A stretch of 64,000 bases of DNA from Bacteroidota bacterium (GCA_029560415.1 JAKQKY010000393.1:1-64000), one strand, 5' to 3'; shown: positions 6,906-15,719, numbered from the stretch's first letter. Notes: a model not told the origin generated them from the letters alone. Numbers and translations are program-made.

Positions 6906-8060
6906 TCATTTCTTTACTACTGCAGCTAATTGAAGGATTTCCTTCAGCAGTATTTCCCAGCTGTATTTTTTCTTTTCTTCCTGCAAGCCGGGAATGAAAG
7001 TACTGCTGCCCATAGAAAAATATTTTTCAATGGCTTCGGCAATGGCAGGCGCATTAGGTTCGCAAACGATTCCGGCCTTTCCATTGGGAACCAGGGCTGG
7101 CAGACCGCCGACATTGGTTACAATCATGGGTATCTCGAAATGATAGGCCAGCGGTGTTACGCCACTTTGGGTGGCATTGCGGTAAGGTTGTATCACTACA
7201 TCTGCTGCACAGAGATAATATTTTACTTCACTGTCGGCAATGAATTCAGTATGCAGGAAAAGATTTTTTTCAATACCCAGTTGTTTGATCTGTTCATCAA
7301 AGGGTTTACGGTCTTCGTAAAATTCGCCGGCGATCAATAGTTTGATCTGCTGAGTTGCAGTTTTTTTCTGTAATAGTTGCATGGCGTCGAGGAGCATGTC
7401 TAATCCTTTATACTTCCTGATAAAACCAAAGAACAATGCGATGGGCTGATCGGCGGGTAATTTGAGATGCGCCCTTGCGGTTGACTGATTGATCTTTTCA
7501 CCAAAATTATCATAGAGTGGGTGGGCTATATGCGAGGCGGGTTTTGTAGTGGTAAAAGTGCGAAGGTCTGCCAGTACTTTATCGCTCATGGTAATAAATG
7601 CATCAATGGGTTTGATGAAATATTTTGTGAATGCATGATCGCCGGCCCGTTTTTCATGAGGGATGATGTTGTCGGCAATGCAGATGATCTTGGTATGATT
7701 ATTTTTCTTTACGATGCGTAGGATTGTTCCTAAGCATGGGCCCATGAAAGGTAACCAGTAGCGAACGATGATGATATCGGGCTTTTGTTTTTTTAAACGG
7801 TTGCCGATCCTGATCCAGTTGAGCGGGTTGACTGCATTTATCACAACTTGTATGTTGAGGTTTGCAGGCGCCGGTTCGGATGAATATTGTGTGGTGCCTG
7901 GGAATAGGAAACCGGGGTATTGTAACGAGAAGGTGTAGATGCCGACGTTGTGGCCTTGTTGTTGGGCTTCACGGGCGAGTCTTTCATTGAATGATGCGAG
8001 GCCTCCGCGTAATGGGTGTGCCGGGCCGAGGATGATGATATTTTTATTTCCTGGTTGCAT
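6906..8060 (-). CDS. Glycosyltransferase family 4 (GT-B) protein
   Basis: 384 aa. The N-terminal Rossmann half has a glycine-rich start (ILGPAHPLRGGLASFNERLA), typical of GT4 enzymes that hold a phospholipid-linked or soluble acceptor. The C-terminal half has IALFFGFIRKYKGLDMLLDA near residue 205, the acidic/E segment around 290 and the donor-binding VTNVGGLPALV near 315. There is no membrane anchor. It probably adds a nucleotide-activated sugar to a surface glycan. It lies upstream of hddA on the same strand with a 129-base gap. Donor and acceptor are unknown. Confidence 0.85.
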   Translation of the reverse strand: MQPGNKNIIILGPAHPLRGGLASFNERLAREAQQQGHNVGIYTFSLQYPGFLFPGTTQYSSEPAPANLNIQVVINAVNPLNWIRIGNRLKKQKPDIIIVRYWLPFMGPCLGTILRIVKKNNHTKIICIADNIIPHEKRAGDHAFTKYFIKPIDAFITMSDKVLADLRTFTTTKPASHIAHPLYDNFGEKINQSTARAHLKLPADQPIALFFGFIRKYKGLDMLLDAMQLLQKKTATQQIKLLIAGEFYEDRKPFDEQIKQLGIEKNLFLHTEFIADSEVKYYLCAADVVIQPYRNATQSGVTPLAYHFEIPMIVTNVGGLPALVPNGKAGIVCEPNAPAIAEAIEKYFSMGSSTFIPGLQEEKKKYSWEILLKEILQLAAVVKK

Positions 8061-8062
8061 AC

Positions 8063-8232
8063 ACGGATAATGATTGATACAAGGATGACGCGGATATTGA
8101 TAGATTCGCGGATGACGCAGATAACGCGGATGACAAGGATATTGATAGATTCACGGATGACTTGGATAAAGATTGAAGCACGGATGACGCGGATGACGGG
8201 GATGACACGGATGACACGGATTTTGGTGACGT
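8063..8232. repeat. GGATGACACGGAT repeat array, left flank of the GxxExxY gene
   Basis: Degenerate copies of 'cggatgacacggat' plus a longer unit 'cgcggatattgatagattc' occur several times in 170 bases. The reverse complement of the same longer unit lies on the other side of the GxxExxY gene at 8747-8792, so the gene is bracketed by inverted copies. Track ORFs 8016..8246 and 8044..8277 are translations of this array, not genes. Confidence 0.75.
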
Positions 8233-8277
8233 GTAAAGGGTATTAACGGGTGTAAATTTATTTGTTGAGAGGTTCAA

Positions 8278-8658
8278 TTATTTTTGGTTGTTGGTTAATA
8301 CTTTTCTTTTAAAAGTAGGTTTTTCGCCAAAATGTAGCAGAAGTCCTACTTCATATTGAGTGGCTTTTAAATAATTTACTAACTGATATTCGTGTTGTGG
8401 GAGGATGCTGCCTTTCCCTGCTTTTATTTCAACGATCACTTCATCGTTTACCACGATATCGGAAAAATAAATGCCTACTTCGATGCCTTCGTATAATACA
8501 TGTACCCGTTTCTGTTGAAGGCAACTCACATGATTCTTCCTTAGTTCAACGATCATGGCATTTTCATATACTTTTTCCATGAAGCCATAACCAAGTGTAT
8601 TATAAACTTTATAAAAACTTTGAATAATGAACTCGGTCGTTTCTGATAGCAGCAACAT
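8278..8658 (-). CDS. GxxExxY protein (PD-(D/E)XK nuclease-like)
   Basis: 126 aa with the defining motif GYGFMEKVYE near residues 24-33 and a second conserved part SDIVVNDEVIVEIKAG near 83-98. There the D...(I/V)EIK pattern resembles a PD-(D/E)XK nuclease core, which is how this family is usually classified. The HEYQLVNYLKAT segment after it is also typical. The true function is unknown. It stands alone between two glycosyltransferase genes and is flanked on both sides by inverted copies of a repeat, suggesting an element that moved in. Length is normal for the family and the frame is intact. Confidence 0.85.
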   Translation of the reverse strand: MLLLSETTEFIIQSFYKVYNTLGYGFMEKVYENAMIVELRKNHVSCLQQKRVHVLYEGIEVGIYFSDIVVNDEVIVEIKAGKGSILPQHEYQLVNYLKATQYEVGLLLHFGEKPTFKRKVLTNNQK

Positions 8659-8746
8659 TTTTTTATTTCAATGTCGCAATAAATATTTTTATTTCAAGGT
8701 GAAACATCACACAATCCTCTGTGTTTTTCCTGCTACTTTCTTGCTT

Positions 8747-8792
8747 AAATCCGTGTCATCCGTGAATCAATCAATATCCGCGTGATCCGTGT
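8747..8792. repeat. Right flank inverted copy of the GxxExxY-associated repeat
   Basis: The sequence 'atccgtgtcatccgtgaatc' followed by 'aatatccgcgtgatccgtgt' is the reverse complement of units in the 8063-8232 array, with few mismatches over about 43 bases. Only one long unit is present on this side, several on the other. Confidence 0.75.
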
Positions 8793-8807
8793 ACTAGTCC
8801 ATGTACA

Positions 8808-9749
8808 TCAAACCCCTAATTTTTCTTCGATCAAATAGTTATTTCTTTCCACCGAATTCCGTGAAATAAGTTCACCAATAAATCCTGCTAAAAATAACTG
8901 TGTACCGATGATCATTGCCAAAATTGCAAAGAAAAACAATGGCCGCTGCGTCATCCCGGTTTTATCTAAAAAGAATTTTGAAATACTGAGGTAGGTAAAC
9001 ACGAGTAAGCCAAACATGAACGACAATGTTCCCCATAAACCAAAAAAGTGCATGGGACGTTTACCGAATTTACCAACAAAGAATATCGTCATCAGGTCTA
9101 AGAAACCATTCACAAACCGACTCCATCCAAATTTGGTCACTCCATATTTACGGGCCCTGTGTTCAACTACTTTTTCACCGATCTTTCTAAACCCTGCCCA
9201 TTTGGCAAGCACCGGAACATAGCGATGCATTTCGCCGTACACTTCTATGCTTTTAACCACTTTGCGGCTGTAAGATTTCAACCCGCAATTAAAATCGTGC
9301 AGTTTGATTTTACTCATGCTTCGTGCCGCTGCATTAAATAATTTGCTGGGTATATTCTTGGTAAAGGTATTGTCGTAACGTTTTTTCTTCCACCCACTCA
9401 CCAGGTCGAACCCGTCGCGGATGATCATGTTGTACAGGTCTGGTATTTCATCGGGACTGTCCTGCATATCAGCATCCATGGTGATGATCACATTTCCCTG
9501 CGAAGCTTTGAATCCTTCATTGAGGGCAGCACTTTTTCCATAATTGCGTTGAAACTTGATCCCCTTTATATTGGCATTTCCCTGGCGAAGTTTTTCGATC
9601 ACTTCCCAGGAACGATCGGTACTTCCATCATCGATCATGATCACTTCATAGCTATATCCCTGGGCGTTCACCACCCGTTCGATCCATGCCGCCAGTTCGG
9701 GCAAAGATTCATCTTCATTAAACAATGGTATTACGATAGAAAGATCCAT
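8808..9749 (-). CDS. Family 2 glycosyltransferase with two C-terminal membrane segments (GtrB/DPM1-like)
   Basis: 313 aa. GT-A domain with SIVIPLFNEDESLPEL at the start, IDDGSTDRSWEV near 40 and the metal-binding MDADMQDSPDE near 92. This is followed by two hydrophobic segments near 230-255 and 270-295, as in polyprenyl-phosphate sugar transferases such as GtrB. These enzymes load a sugar on a lipid carrier at the inner face of the cytoplasmic membrane. It ends just after the GxxExxY region and could serve the glycan pathway to its left. Sugar unknown. Confidence 0.88.
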   Translation of the reverse strand: MDLSIVIPLFNEDESLPELAAWIERVVNAQGYSYEVIMIDDGSTDRSWEVIEKLRQGNANIKGIKFQRNYGKSAALNEGFKASQGNVIITMDADMQDSPDEIPDLYNMIIRDGFDLVSGWKKKRYDNTFTKNIPSKLFNAAARSMSKIKLHDFNCGLKSYSRKVVKSIEVYGEMHRYVPVLAKWAGFRKIGEKVVEHRARKYGVTKFGWSRFVNGFLDLMTIFFVGKFGKRPMHFFGLWGTLSFMFGLLVFTYLSISKFFLDKTGMTQRPLFFFAILAMIIGTQLFLAGFIGELISRNSVERNNYLIEEKLGV

Positions 9750-9806
9750 AGTATATATTTTCCCGGATGCTGTTGATCATGTTTTGCATCCTTTATTTTA
9801 TCAAAA

Positions 9807-10292
9807 CTATTTCTGCCTGCTGATCATCAGCGAAGCAATGGCAGTGACCATCGCACCAATTACCAGGTAACCAAAAATAGCCATTGAAGTTAACATCGGT
9901 ACAAAATATTTCTGTGCTTTCAGCACCATGCTGTCTATTTCCGAAGCAGTATAATTTCCTTTCAACACAAGATCGGCCCGGTAATTTTTACCCATCTCTT
10001 CTTCCAGTGACGGATTCATTTCCATAAATACCCATGTGAACACTACCATCAATAGGGTGATCACAATGAAACATTTAAAACCCTGTGAGAAATAATTTTT
10101 AAAGGTAAATGGTCCGCCGCCTCTTTTTTTATAATCAAGAAGTGTCCACAAAATGCCGCCGATGTACATCAGGTATACAATGTATTGCAGGTTGTTTTCG
10201 AAATTACCCATTACCTGGAAGATGCCGATCGAAGTGAGGATCATAACGATGCCCGTAATGAAGCCCTTTGTGGTAGCATTTAGTTTTTTCAT
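9807..10292 (-). CDS. DUF4199-type membrane protein
   Basis: 161 aa with four hydrophobic segments (about 10-28, 36-52, 73-92, 132-155), a basic loop with DYKKRGGGPFTFKNYFSQGF between segments 2 and 3, and a soluble stretch with NPSLEEEM after segment 3. This layout is what I know as DUF4199, common in Bacteroidota and of unknown function. The gene begins 4 bases after the stop of the dihydroorotase-like gene, so the two share a transcript; in related genomes a GT2 gene often follows, as here. Confidence 0.75.
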   Translation of the reverse strand: MKKLNATTKGFITGIVMILTSIGIFQVMGNFENNLQYIVYLMYIGGILWTLLDYKKRGGGPFTFKNYFSQGFKCFIVITLLMVVFTWVFMEMNPSLEEEMGKNYRADLVLKGNYTASEIDSMVLKAQKYFVPMLTSMAIFGYLVIGAMVTAIASLMISRQK

Positions 10293-10295
10293 TTG

Positions 10296-11555
10296 TTATG
10301 CGTGGATAATGGTTTGGTTTTTATGAATGATTCCGATCACTGTTCCTTTCATGGATTTACCAATGAACGGACTATTGTGCGATAAAGACCTGATCATGGA
10401 TTGTTCAAATGTATACGTTCCTTCGGGATCGAACAGGGTGATGCAGGCAGGGGTGTCTATTTTTATTTCCGGGATCGTTAAGCCAACGATCTTCCTCGGA
10501 GCAAGGGTTAGCATGTTGATGAACTGATCGAGTGTAAGCCCGAAGTTATTCATTACGCCAAAAACCGTTTGCAGGCCGATGGCGCCATTTTTTGCATATT
10601 CAAATTCACATGTCTTGTCATCCCAGTGCTGTGGCATGTGATGAGAAGCGATGGCATCAACGTCACCTGCGAGTAAGGCTTCCCGTAAGGCCAGCCTGTC
10701 GTCGGTACTGCGTAACGGCGGATTCATCTTTAAATTGGTATCATACCCGGCCAGGTCTTCATCACAGAAAAAGCAATGATTGGGTGTGATGGAACAGCTG
10801 ATACTTAGTCCCTCTTTCCTGGCCGCTTTAATAAGTTCAATGCCCCTTCGGGTAGATACACCCGTTATGTGTAGTTTAGATCGGCTGTATTTAAGTAATT
10901 CAATGTCGCGTGCGATCATCAGTTCTTCAGCAATGGCAGGATTGCCGGGCAGTCCGAGCCGGGTACTCATCACTCCTTCATGCATCAGGCCATGTGCAGA
11001 TAAAGACTTATCGTCTGGCAATTGAAATATGGGAGCATCTATTGCCAATACATATTGTAAGGCTTTGGTTAACATGCCCGGGCTTTGAACGGGTTGTGTT
11101 CCGTCGCTAAAAGCTTTTGCACCACTATTGTACATATCATACATCTCGGCCAGTTCCTTGCCTTCGGCATTTTTGCTGATGGAACCGATGGGATGAATAT
11201 TAACCGGAAGGGTAGACGCTTTTTGAAGAATGTATTCCACCTGGCCCTTGGTAGAAATGGCCGGGTTGTTATTGGGGATGATCATCACATCGGTAAATCC
11301 GCCTGCCGCTGCTGCTGCTGCACCCGATTGAAGTGTTTCTTTTTGTTCATTGCCGGGGTCGTTGAAATGGGCGAAAAGATCCATCCAGCCGATGCTTACG
11401 TGCAGGTTATCCCTGCTGATCACCTGGTCGGCCTCACTGGTAACCTTATCGGCTATTTCGCTGATGATGCCATCAATAATAAGAATGTCTTTTACTTGCC
11501 TGTGATAGGCGGAAGAAGAGGAAATGATGCGGGCTTGCTTTAGTAAAACCTTCAT
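10296..11555 (-). CDS. Dihydroorotase-family protein lacking the zinc ligands (probably non-catalytic)
   Basis: 419 aa, amidohydrolase fold, aligned by eye to class I dihydroorotase. The zinc motif DxHxH(x)R is replaced by MDLFAHFNDPG: the first His is Phe. The usual HxCHVST is HITGVST, and the TDHAPH aspartate segment reads ASHHMPQ, so most metal-binding and catalytic residues are gone. Substrate-side blocks (IIPNNNPA, MNPPLRS, IGLQTVFG) remain. In several bacteria such inactive PyrC-like proteins act as a structural partner of aspartate transcarbamoylase; the same is possible here. Overall length is normal and the frame intact, so it is a maintained gene, not a pseudogene. The next gene (DUF4199) is 4 bases away. 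Confidence 0.8.
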   Translation of the reverse strand: MKVLLKQARIISSSSAYHRQVKDILIIDGIISEIADKVTSEADQVISRDNLHVSIGWMDLFAHFNDPGNEQKETLQSGAAAAAAGGFTDVMIIPNNNPAISTKGQVEYILQKASTLPVNIHPIGSISKNAEGKELAEMYDMYNSGAKAFSDGTQPVQSPGMLTKALQYVLAIDAPIFQLPDDKSLSAHGLMHEGVMSTRLGLPGNPAIAEELMIARDIELLKYSRSKLHITGVSTRRGIELIKAARKEGLSISCSITPNHCFFCDEDLAGYDTNLKMNPPLRSTDDRLALREALLAGDVDAIASHHMPQHWDDKTCEFEYAKNGAIGLQTVFGVMNNFGLTLDQFINMLTLAPRKIVGLTIPEIKIDTPACITLFDPEGTYTFEQSMIRSLSHNSPFIGKSMKGTVIGIIHKNQTIIHA

Positions 11556-11685
11556 TACGTTATGTGATTGCGCAAATATCGTAAAAATATCAGGGAAACA
11601 AGCGAATGGCCAATGAATAAACGTAACCGAAGGATTTATGTCGCAGGGAAACCATTAGGTTGGATCGGGCAGATGTTTCTGTCGA

Positions 11686-11799
11686 TTATTTCAGCAAATT
11701 GTTACCAACAATACTGACAGGCAAAGTAGCAGGGCTCCAATGCAAATTCTCAGGCAGGTAACCAGGAAATGAAGTGAATGATGTTTCATGGTGATTCAT
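11686..11799 (-). CDS. Possible 37-aa small protein
   Basis: An ATG-started frame of 37 codons one base after the stop of the 75-aa gene upstream. Its HWSPATLPVSI segment loosely recalls DWNPVLAVPSI at the end of that neighbour. There is no signal peptide or motif. Below the track limit and may be chance. Confidence 0.25.
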   Translation of the reverse strand: MNHHETSFTSFPGYLPENLHWSPATLPVSIVGNNLLK

Positions 11800-11800
11800 T

Positions 11801-12028
11801 TTAATATTTTGCAATAGAAGGTACTGCCAGCACTGGATTCCAATCCATCCCTGTGTATGTTAAACTGCCATTGTATTGTTGGTTTACCAGTTCCCTGGCT
11901 GATTCGTGCCTGGCAGGTAAGGGTTTATGCCTGTTTTTATTACCGGGTTGTTGAATGCCCGCTATAAACAACAGTGGAAAAGCTGCCATAAGGATCAGCA
12001 TTACCAGGTTAAAAGTGAACTTTTTCAT
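11801..12028 (-). CDS. Small secreted or membrane-anchored protein, unknown
   Basis: 75 aa. A positively charged start (MKKFTFN) is followed by a strongly hydrophobic stretch of about 18 residues (LVMLILMAAFPLLFIAGI), then a polar tail rich in Lys/Arg/His and ending in PSIAKY. The track starts it at 12163, but the ATG at 12028 places the signal-like segment at the N-terminus and avoids a long non-typical extension. I recognise no family. It follows the 228-aa membrane protein on the same strand after about 160 bases. Confidence 0.5.
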   Translation of the reverse strand: MKKFTFNLVMLILMAAFPLLFIAGIQQPGNKNRHKPLPARHESARELVNQQYNGSLTYTGMDWNPVLAVPSIAKY

Positions 12029-12186
12029 ATTAATTGATTGTTTTGTTTTCTGACGCAAAAATATCCTGTAATTCGCCCTGGTAAAAGGTTTGCATGTATG
12101 AAACGTTGTAAATGATGGATGGATTGAGTGGGGCAACTGCATTGAAACGCAAGCCAGGAACATTGAGTTTAGAAATGCTGGTATGT

Positions 12187-12873
12187 TTACTTAAAACCTT
12201 TTCGTATGGAAGCCAGGTGTGATAAAAATACAAGCGGCACCACGATCGTAGGCAACCAGATGTATGGGAAATAAAAGATGGCAATATTGGGTTGATCGAA
12301 TGCCAGTTGTTGAAAAGGCGAGGGTGCTGAAAGAATGGCATGGATCACGATATTCAGCAGTAGCAAAAGGGAAATGATATGCCAACCGATCCAAAGGCGT
12401 TTATGCGTGACCGTTTTACCTTTAAAACAAAGAAACCAAATGACGGGCGCCGTAATACCAGCTAGTATATCGAAATTCCTGCCGGCAAAAGTCATGAGTT
12501 CGGGCACCGCTTTCTGAAGAAACAGCCAGTACAAAACGAGTTCAACCGGGATGCGGATGATGCTGAGCAGGGTGAGCATCTTCAGATCCAGCTTATCCAG
12601 GAACCGGCGGCCAGTCCGGGATATGAAAAGATAGCCGATGACAATAAAGGATGGCAATACCACGAGCATAATCCGTGGAGGAATTGCCTCTAAATCAAGA
12701 AAAAAACTTTTCGCTGCCAGGATAGCGGTGATGGTCATCCAAACAGATAAAAGCAGGATGGTTCTTAGTTTATGGGTAGTTGAAGCAATGAAAAATGCCA
12801 GGCATGTAAAAACGGCCACTCCGAAAGTAACCGATATGTAAATTGGCAGATCGTGCATAGTTCCTGGTTGCAT
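12187..12873 (-). CDS. Polytopic membrane protein of unknown function
   Basis: 228 aa with about seven hydrophobic segments spread over the whole length and short charged loops; there are no motifs of a transporter or enzyme that I recognise. Start MQPGTMHD; a second ATG six codons in would also serve. A TGGTCAGACCA palindrome lies 84-94 bp upstream of the start and could be an operator. Confidence 0.6.
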   Translation of the reverse strand: MQPGTMHDLPIYISVTFGVAVFTCLAFFIASTTHKLRTILLLSVWMTITAILAAKSFFLDLEAIPPRIMLVVLPSFIVIGYLFISRTGRRFLDKLDLKMLTLLSIIRIPVELVLYWLFLQKAVPELMTFAGRNFDILAGITAPVIWFLCFKGKTVTHKRLWIGWHIISLLLLLNIVIHAILSAPSPFQQLAFDQPNIAIFYFPYIWLPTIVVPLVFLSHLASIRKGFK

Positions 12874-12956
12874 GGCAAATATATCATTTCATGAGGCAAT
12901 GAAGGCGGGTTAGTTAAAATGTTCTACATAGTTGACCCTAAGGACTTTATGGTTAT

Positions 12957-12967
12957 GGTCAGACCAG
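12957..12967. promoter_or_regulatory. TGGTCAGACCA palindrome (FadR/GntR-type operator or REP core)
   Basis: TGGTC-A-GACCA, a perfect 5-1-5 palindrome, 84-94 bp upstream of the membrane protein gene. The same 11-mer (and its T-centred form) makes up both arms of the large palindrome at 26107-26144. FadR-family repressors bind TGGTnnnACCA-like sites, but no such repressor gene is in the window. Confidence 0.4.
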
Positions 12968-12981
12968 TTTACAACAGATAC

Positions 12982-13590
12982 TTATGCTGTTTTCACCATA
13001 TTCTTCAACATTGGATACTCCTGCTCCCTCCATGTCCCCAACGCCCTCTCAGCCTGGGCCATATGCCTGCTGATGTGCGCTGTATAAAATAAAAACACAT
13101 CCCCGAGTTTAAGTTTTATAAATGTTGCAATCGAAATCGGAACCTTTACCTGGTTTAGGTCAACATTCTTTGCCTGCATGATCAACATGCCTAGTGTTTC
13201 AAGTTGGCTGATGAATTCGTGCATAACAACAGAAGGATCGGGGAATGGTGCCGGTTGGTGATTTTTCGGGGATTGCATTTTTCTGGCCGGTTTTCCATCG
13301 TTTGGCAGGTTCATCAATGAATAAAAATAATTACCCAGCCACCCGCTTTTAAAAAATTGTGAAGGGCTTTTATCCTGGTTGGCCTGAATGGCCTTTTTGA
13401 TTTGGGGTAGGTAATAGCGCCCATAACTATTCAGGTGTTCAAGGCACTGAATGGCACTCCATCGGCCAGGGCCGGGAGAAGCAATGAGCATTTCGTACGG
13501 TAGTTGCTGCCAATCTGTAATTGCATTTGAAATCTGTTTTTCGGCCTGGTTGTGCAAGCCTTCTAGTAATTGTTCTGTCATGTATTTCAT
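12982..13590 (-). CDS. DinB-family (metal-binding four-helix) protein
   Basis: 202 aa. A conserved N-terminal WSAIQCLEHLN block near residue 43 and a C-terminal YTAHISRHMAQAERAL block near 168 carry the His residues that bind a metal in the DinB/YfiT four-helix fold. Many members are bacillithiol- or glutathione-type transferases or stress-induced proteins; no specific role can be given. It stands next to a Crp-like regulator gene on the same strand (69 bases upstream). Confidence 0.8.
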   Translation of the reverse strand: MKYMTEQLLEGLHNQAEKQISNAITDWQQLPYEMLIASPGPGRWSAIQCLEHLNSYGRYYLPQIKKAIQANQDKSPSQFFKSGWLGNYFYSLMNLPNDGKPARKMQSPKNHQPAPFPDPSVVMHEFISQLETLGMLIMQAKNVDLNQVKVPISIATFIKLKLGDVFLFYTAHISRHMAQAERALGTWREQEYPMLKNMVKTA

Positions 13591-13659
13591 ACTATTTCAT
13601 TTTTAGAATACAAAAATGAAACGTTGGACAAATATAATTCTTGGTAAAAACCATGATTT

Positions 13660-14241
13660 TCAGATCCGGATCTTTGCCAGCATTTTACTGAAATTGGTAG
13701 CATCTACACCCAGGTAACTCGCAATGTATTTATGGGGAACAAGGTTCAGCAGGTGAGGGCTCCTTGCAAAAAGCGACCTGAATTTTTCTTCGGCCGTGAA
13801 GCATTGCGTTTCTACTATACGGTGAAGAACACCCGAGAATGCATGATTGGTAAGTATCCTGATCATGCGTTCAATTTCATGATGAACCTTCATCAAGCCA
13901 TCAAGCTGATTAAAATCTGTTTTCAGAAACGAAGAAGGTGTTAAGGTTTCACAGGAAAAACGGGAGCTTGTTTGAGTGAGAAAACTGTCGGCCACTCCAG
14001 AAAATGATGGTGGATAGGTAAATACTATAGTTGCATCCCGTTCATCGTCACCTGTATAAAATACCCTTTGAATCCCTTCTATCACAAAATAAAGATGACG
14101 TTCTTTTTCACCTTCCCTTGAAAGCAGTGTTTTCCTTTTTGCATGGTAAGGTTGCCAGATAGAAAGAAACGCTTCCATATCCATTAATGGAAGGGGGTAT
14201 ACGGCGGCTATAAAATTTCTTAGTTGATCTCTTTCATCCAT
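13660..14241 (-). CDS. Crp/Fnr-type cyclic-nucleotide-binding regulator
   Basis: 193 aa. Residues 20-120 form a cNMP-binding beta-roll (GEKERHLYFVIEGIQRVFY). The C-terminal part ends in a short winged-helix (VPHKYIASYLGVDATNFSKMLAKIRI) with a helix-turn-helix of the kind found in many Bacteroidota Crp-like proteins. The recognition helix (DATNFSKML) lacks the E-x-x-S-R pattern, so it should not share the FNR-like sites described elsewhere. Ligand unknown. The orphan operon at 14416 is divergent. Confidence 0.82.
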   Translation of the reverse strand: MDERDQLRNFIAAVYPLPLMDMEAFLSIWQPYHAKRKTLLSREGEKERHLYFVIEGIQRVFYTGDDERDATIVFTYPPSFSGVADSFLTQTSSRFSCETLTPSSFLKTDFNQLDGLMKVHHEIERMIRILTNHAFSGVLHRIVETQCFTAEEKFRSLFARSPHLLNLVPHKYIASYLGVDATNFSKMLAKIRI

Positions 14242-14415
14242 CAGGATTGTTTAATTGCGAAACTATTGTTTTATGTGATTCGACGAAACAACAGGATTGC
14301 CTTTTCAGATCAATGAATCCATTCACCGTTCGTAAACTCAAAACTGCTACTGGTAAAATGAAATCATCAACATACCATTATATTAAACAACTTGTAAGTC
14401 AATTATTGAATCTGT

Positions 14416-15084
14416 ATGACCAATCTGGATTTGCACCAAACTACTGTTAAACCTGGCTTTTCTATGAGAGATCTACTTTTTGGCGATCTTCCTCTTGACA
14501 ACTGGGCTGCCATGGGAACCGATGTTGCACCATGGAATTTATTCTTACAGGCAAGTGTTTTAATGGCGAAAGGTGACAGGGATGAAGCTATTAAAATACT
14601 TCATGAGATCATAGGATTAAGAAACCTGGAATCAAGGCAATACCTTCAAGCATATAACGTTTTACGTGAATATAATGTGCCATTGTATAATGATGTAATT
14701 ATATTTGGTATCATAGCGGAAGTGGGAATGGAAGATGGATGGGACCAGGTAGCGATTTATGCCGATCATAGTGCACGATACATAAACTATTCCGGAAGTA
14801 TGATCATTTGGGAGCACCCGGATGACTCACTCAATAAGCAGGTTGACGAGATTCTTGAAATAGCAAAGGGAATGCTAAAGCTAATGGGTCCGTGGAATGG
14901 AAGAAGACCGGCGGCTCCCGGTAACGGCTATGCCCGAATTAATTTTCTTACTTCACATGGACTGCATTTTGGACAAGCAGCAACCAATGATTTGTTCAAT
15001 GATCAACAAGCAGCACCCATGATGTATAAGATGCTTGAAATGATGAAAACATTAATCAATAAAAATAATAATACCGTATTGTAA
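14416..15084 (+). CDS. Hypothetical protein, first gene of an orphan operon
   Basis: 222 aa, no signal peptide or membrane segment. Residues 38-75 (FLQASVLMAKGDRDEAIKIL) look like one or two TPR-type helices with the alanine/small residue spacing of such repeats. The rest is unrecognised: WEHPDDSLNKQVDEIL and a Gly/Pro-rich GPWNGRRPAAPGNGYARINF. The latter reads like a flexible, possibly ligand-binding loop. The next gene starts one base after its stop, so the two are coupled. I do not know its function. Confidence 0.55.
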   Translation: MTNLDLHQTTVKPGFSMRDLLFGDLPLDNWAAMGTDVAPWNLFLQASVLMAKGDRDEAIKILHEIIGLRNLESRQYLQAYNVLREYNVPLYNDVIIFGIIAEVGMEDGWDQVAIYADHSARYINYSGSMIIWEHPDDSLNKQVDEILEIAKGMLKLMGPWNGRRPAAPGNGYARINFLTSHGLHFGQAATNDLFNDQQAAPMMYKMLEMMKTLINKNNNTVL

Positions 15085-15085
15085 C

Positions 15086-15709
15086 ATGGAAACTTTTAGT
15101 TCGATGGAGTTATACCTTATGAATGGTGGTAATAAACAGTTTATAGGCCGCGATGGGTTTTGGGATGTATATCATGCTACGCCTGAAGAAGAAGCTACCT
15201 GGGATAAAGAGATTATACAAAAAGCACTTTGTCAACTTTCCCATGAAGTGAACATGCCTTTATGTAAATACGCAATTGATACCCTGGTTTTTCATGGTTA
15301 CAAAGGTTTGGAACAACTACTGCACCAATACCTGGCGGATGCCATTCCATCAAGGCAAATAGCATTAGCCACAGGTTTATGGATCCATTACCGTTACGTT
15401 GATAGCTTTCGCATCATTCATCAAATTCTGCAATCAAACAGGAAAGAACGCATAAACGATGTATTTATGGCTTTGATGGAATTTAAACATAATGATGATG
15501 CAAGAAGATTCATGATAGCCTGCCTTGAAGGAAATGATCCCGAACTGGCCATGAAAGCACATACCTGTATTTCATGTTGGGCATACACAGGCATTCCGCA
15601 ATTAAGAGAAAATAATATGATTGAAAATTTAATGCCAGGTAATGCAGCACCAGCAAATTATTCCGCTGCACTTGAGAACCTTAAAAGATTATTTTTCCCT
15701 TTTCAATGA
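15086..15709 (+). CDS. Hypothetical HEAT-like helical protein
   Basis: 207 aa, cytoplasmic, mostly helical. Blocks of about 30 residues recur (for example ALCQLSHEVNMPLCKYAIDTL, and ALMEFKHNDDARRFMIACL), with hydrophobic spacing as in HEAT/ARM repeats, suggesting an alpha-solenoid scaffold. No catalytic motif. It lies between the first gene of the operon (1-base gap) and a small membrane protein (10-base gap). Confidence 0.5.
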   Translation: METFSSMELYLMNGGNKQFIGRDGFWDVYHATPEEEATWDKEIIQKALCQLSHEVNMPLCKYAIDTLVFHGYKGLEQLLHQYLADAIPSRQIALATGLWIHYRYVDSFRIIHQILQSNRKERINDVFMALMEFKHNDDARRFMIACLEGNDPELAMKAHTCISCWAYTGIPQLRENNMIENLMPGNAAPANYSAALENLKRLFFPFQ

Positions 15710-15719
15710 GTACTTCTAA

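Noticed and set aside
8016-8277. Track ORFs 8016..8246 (+) and 8044..8277 (-)
   Set aside because: Ser/Val- or Met/Thr-repetitive translations of the GGATGAC repeat array; no start context or domain.
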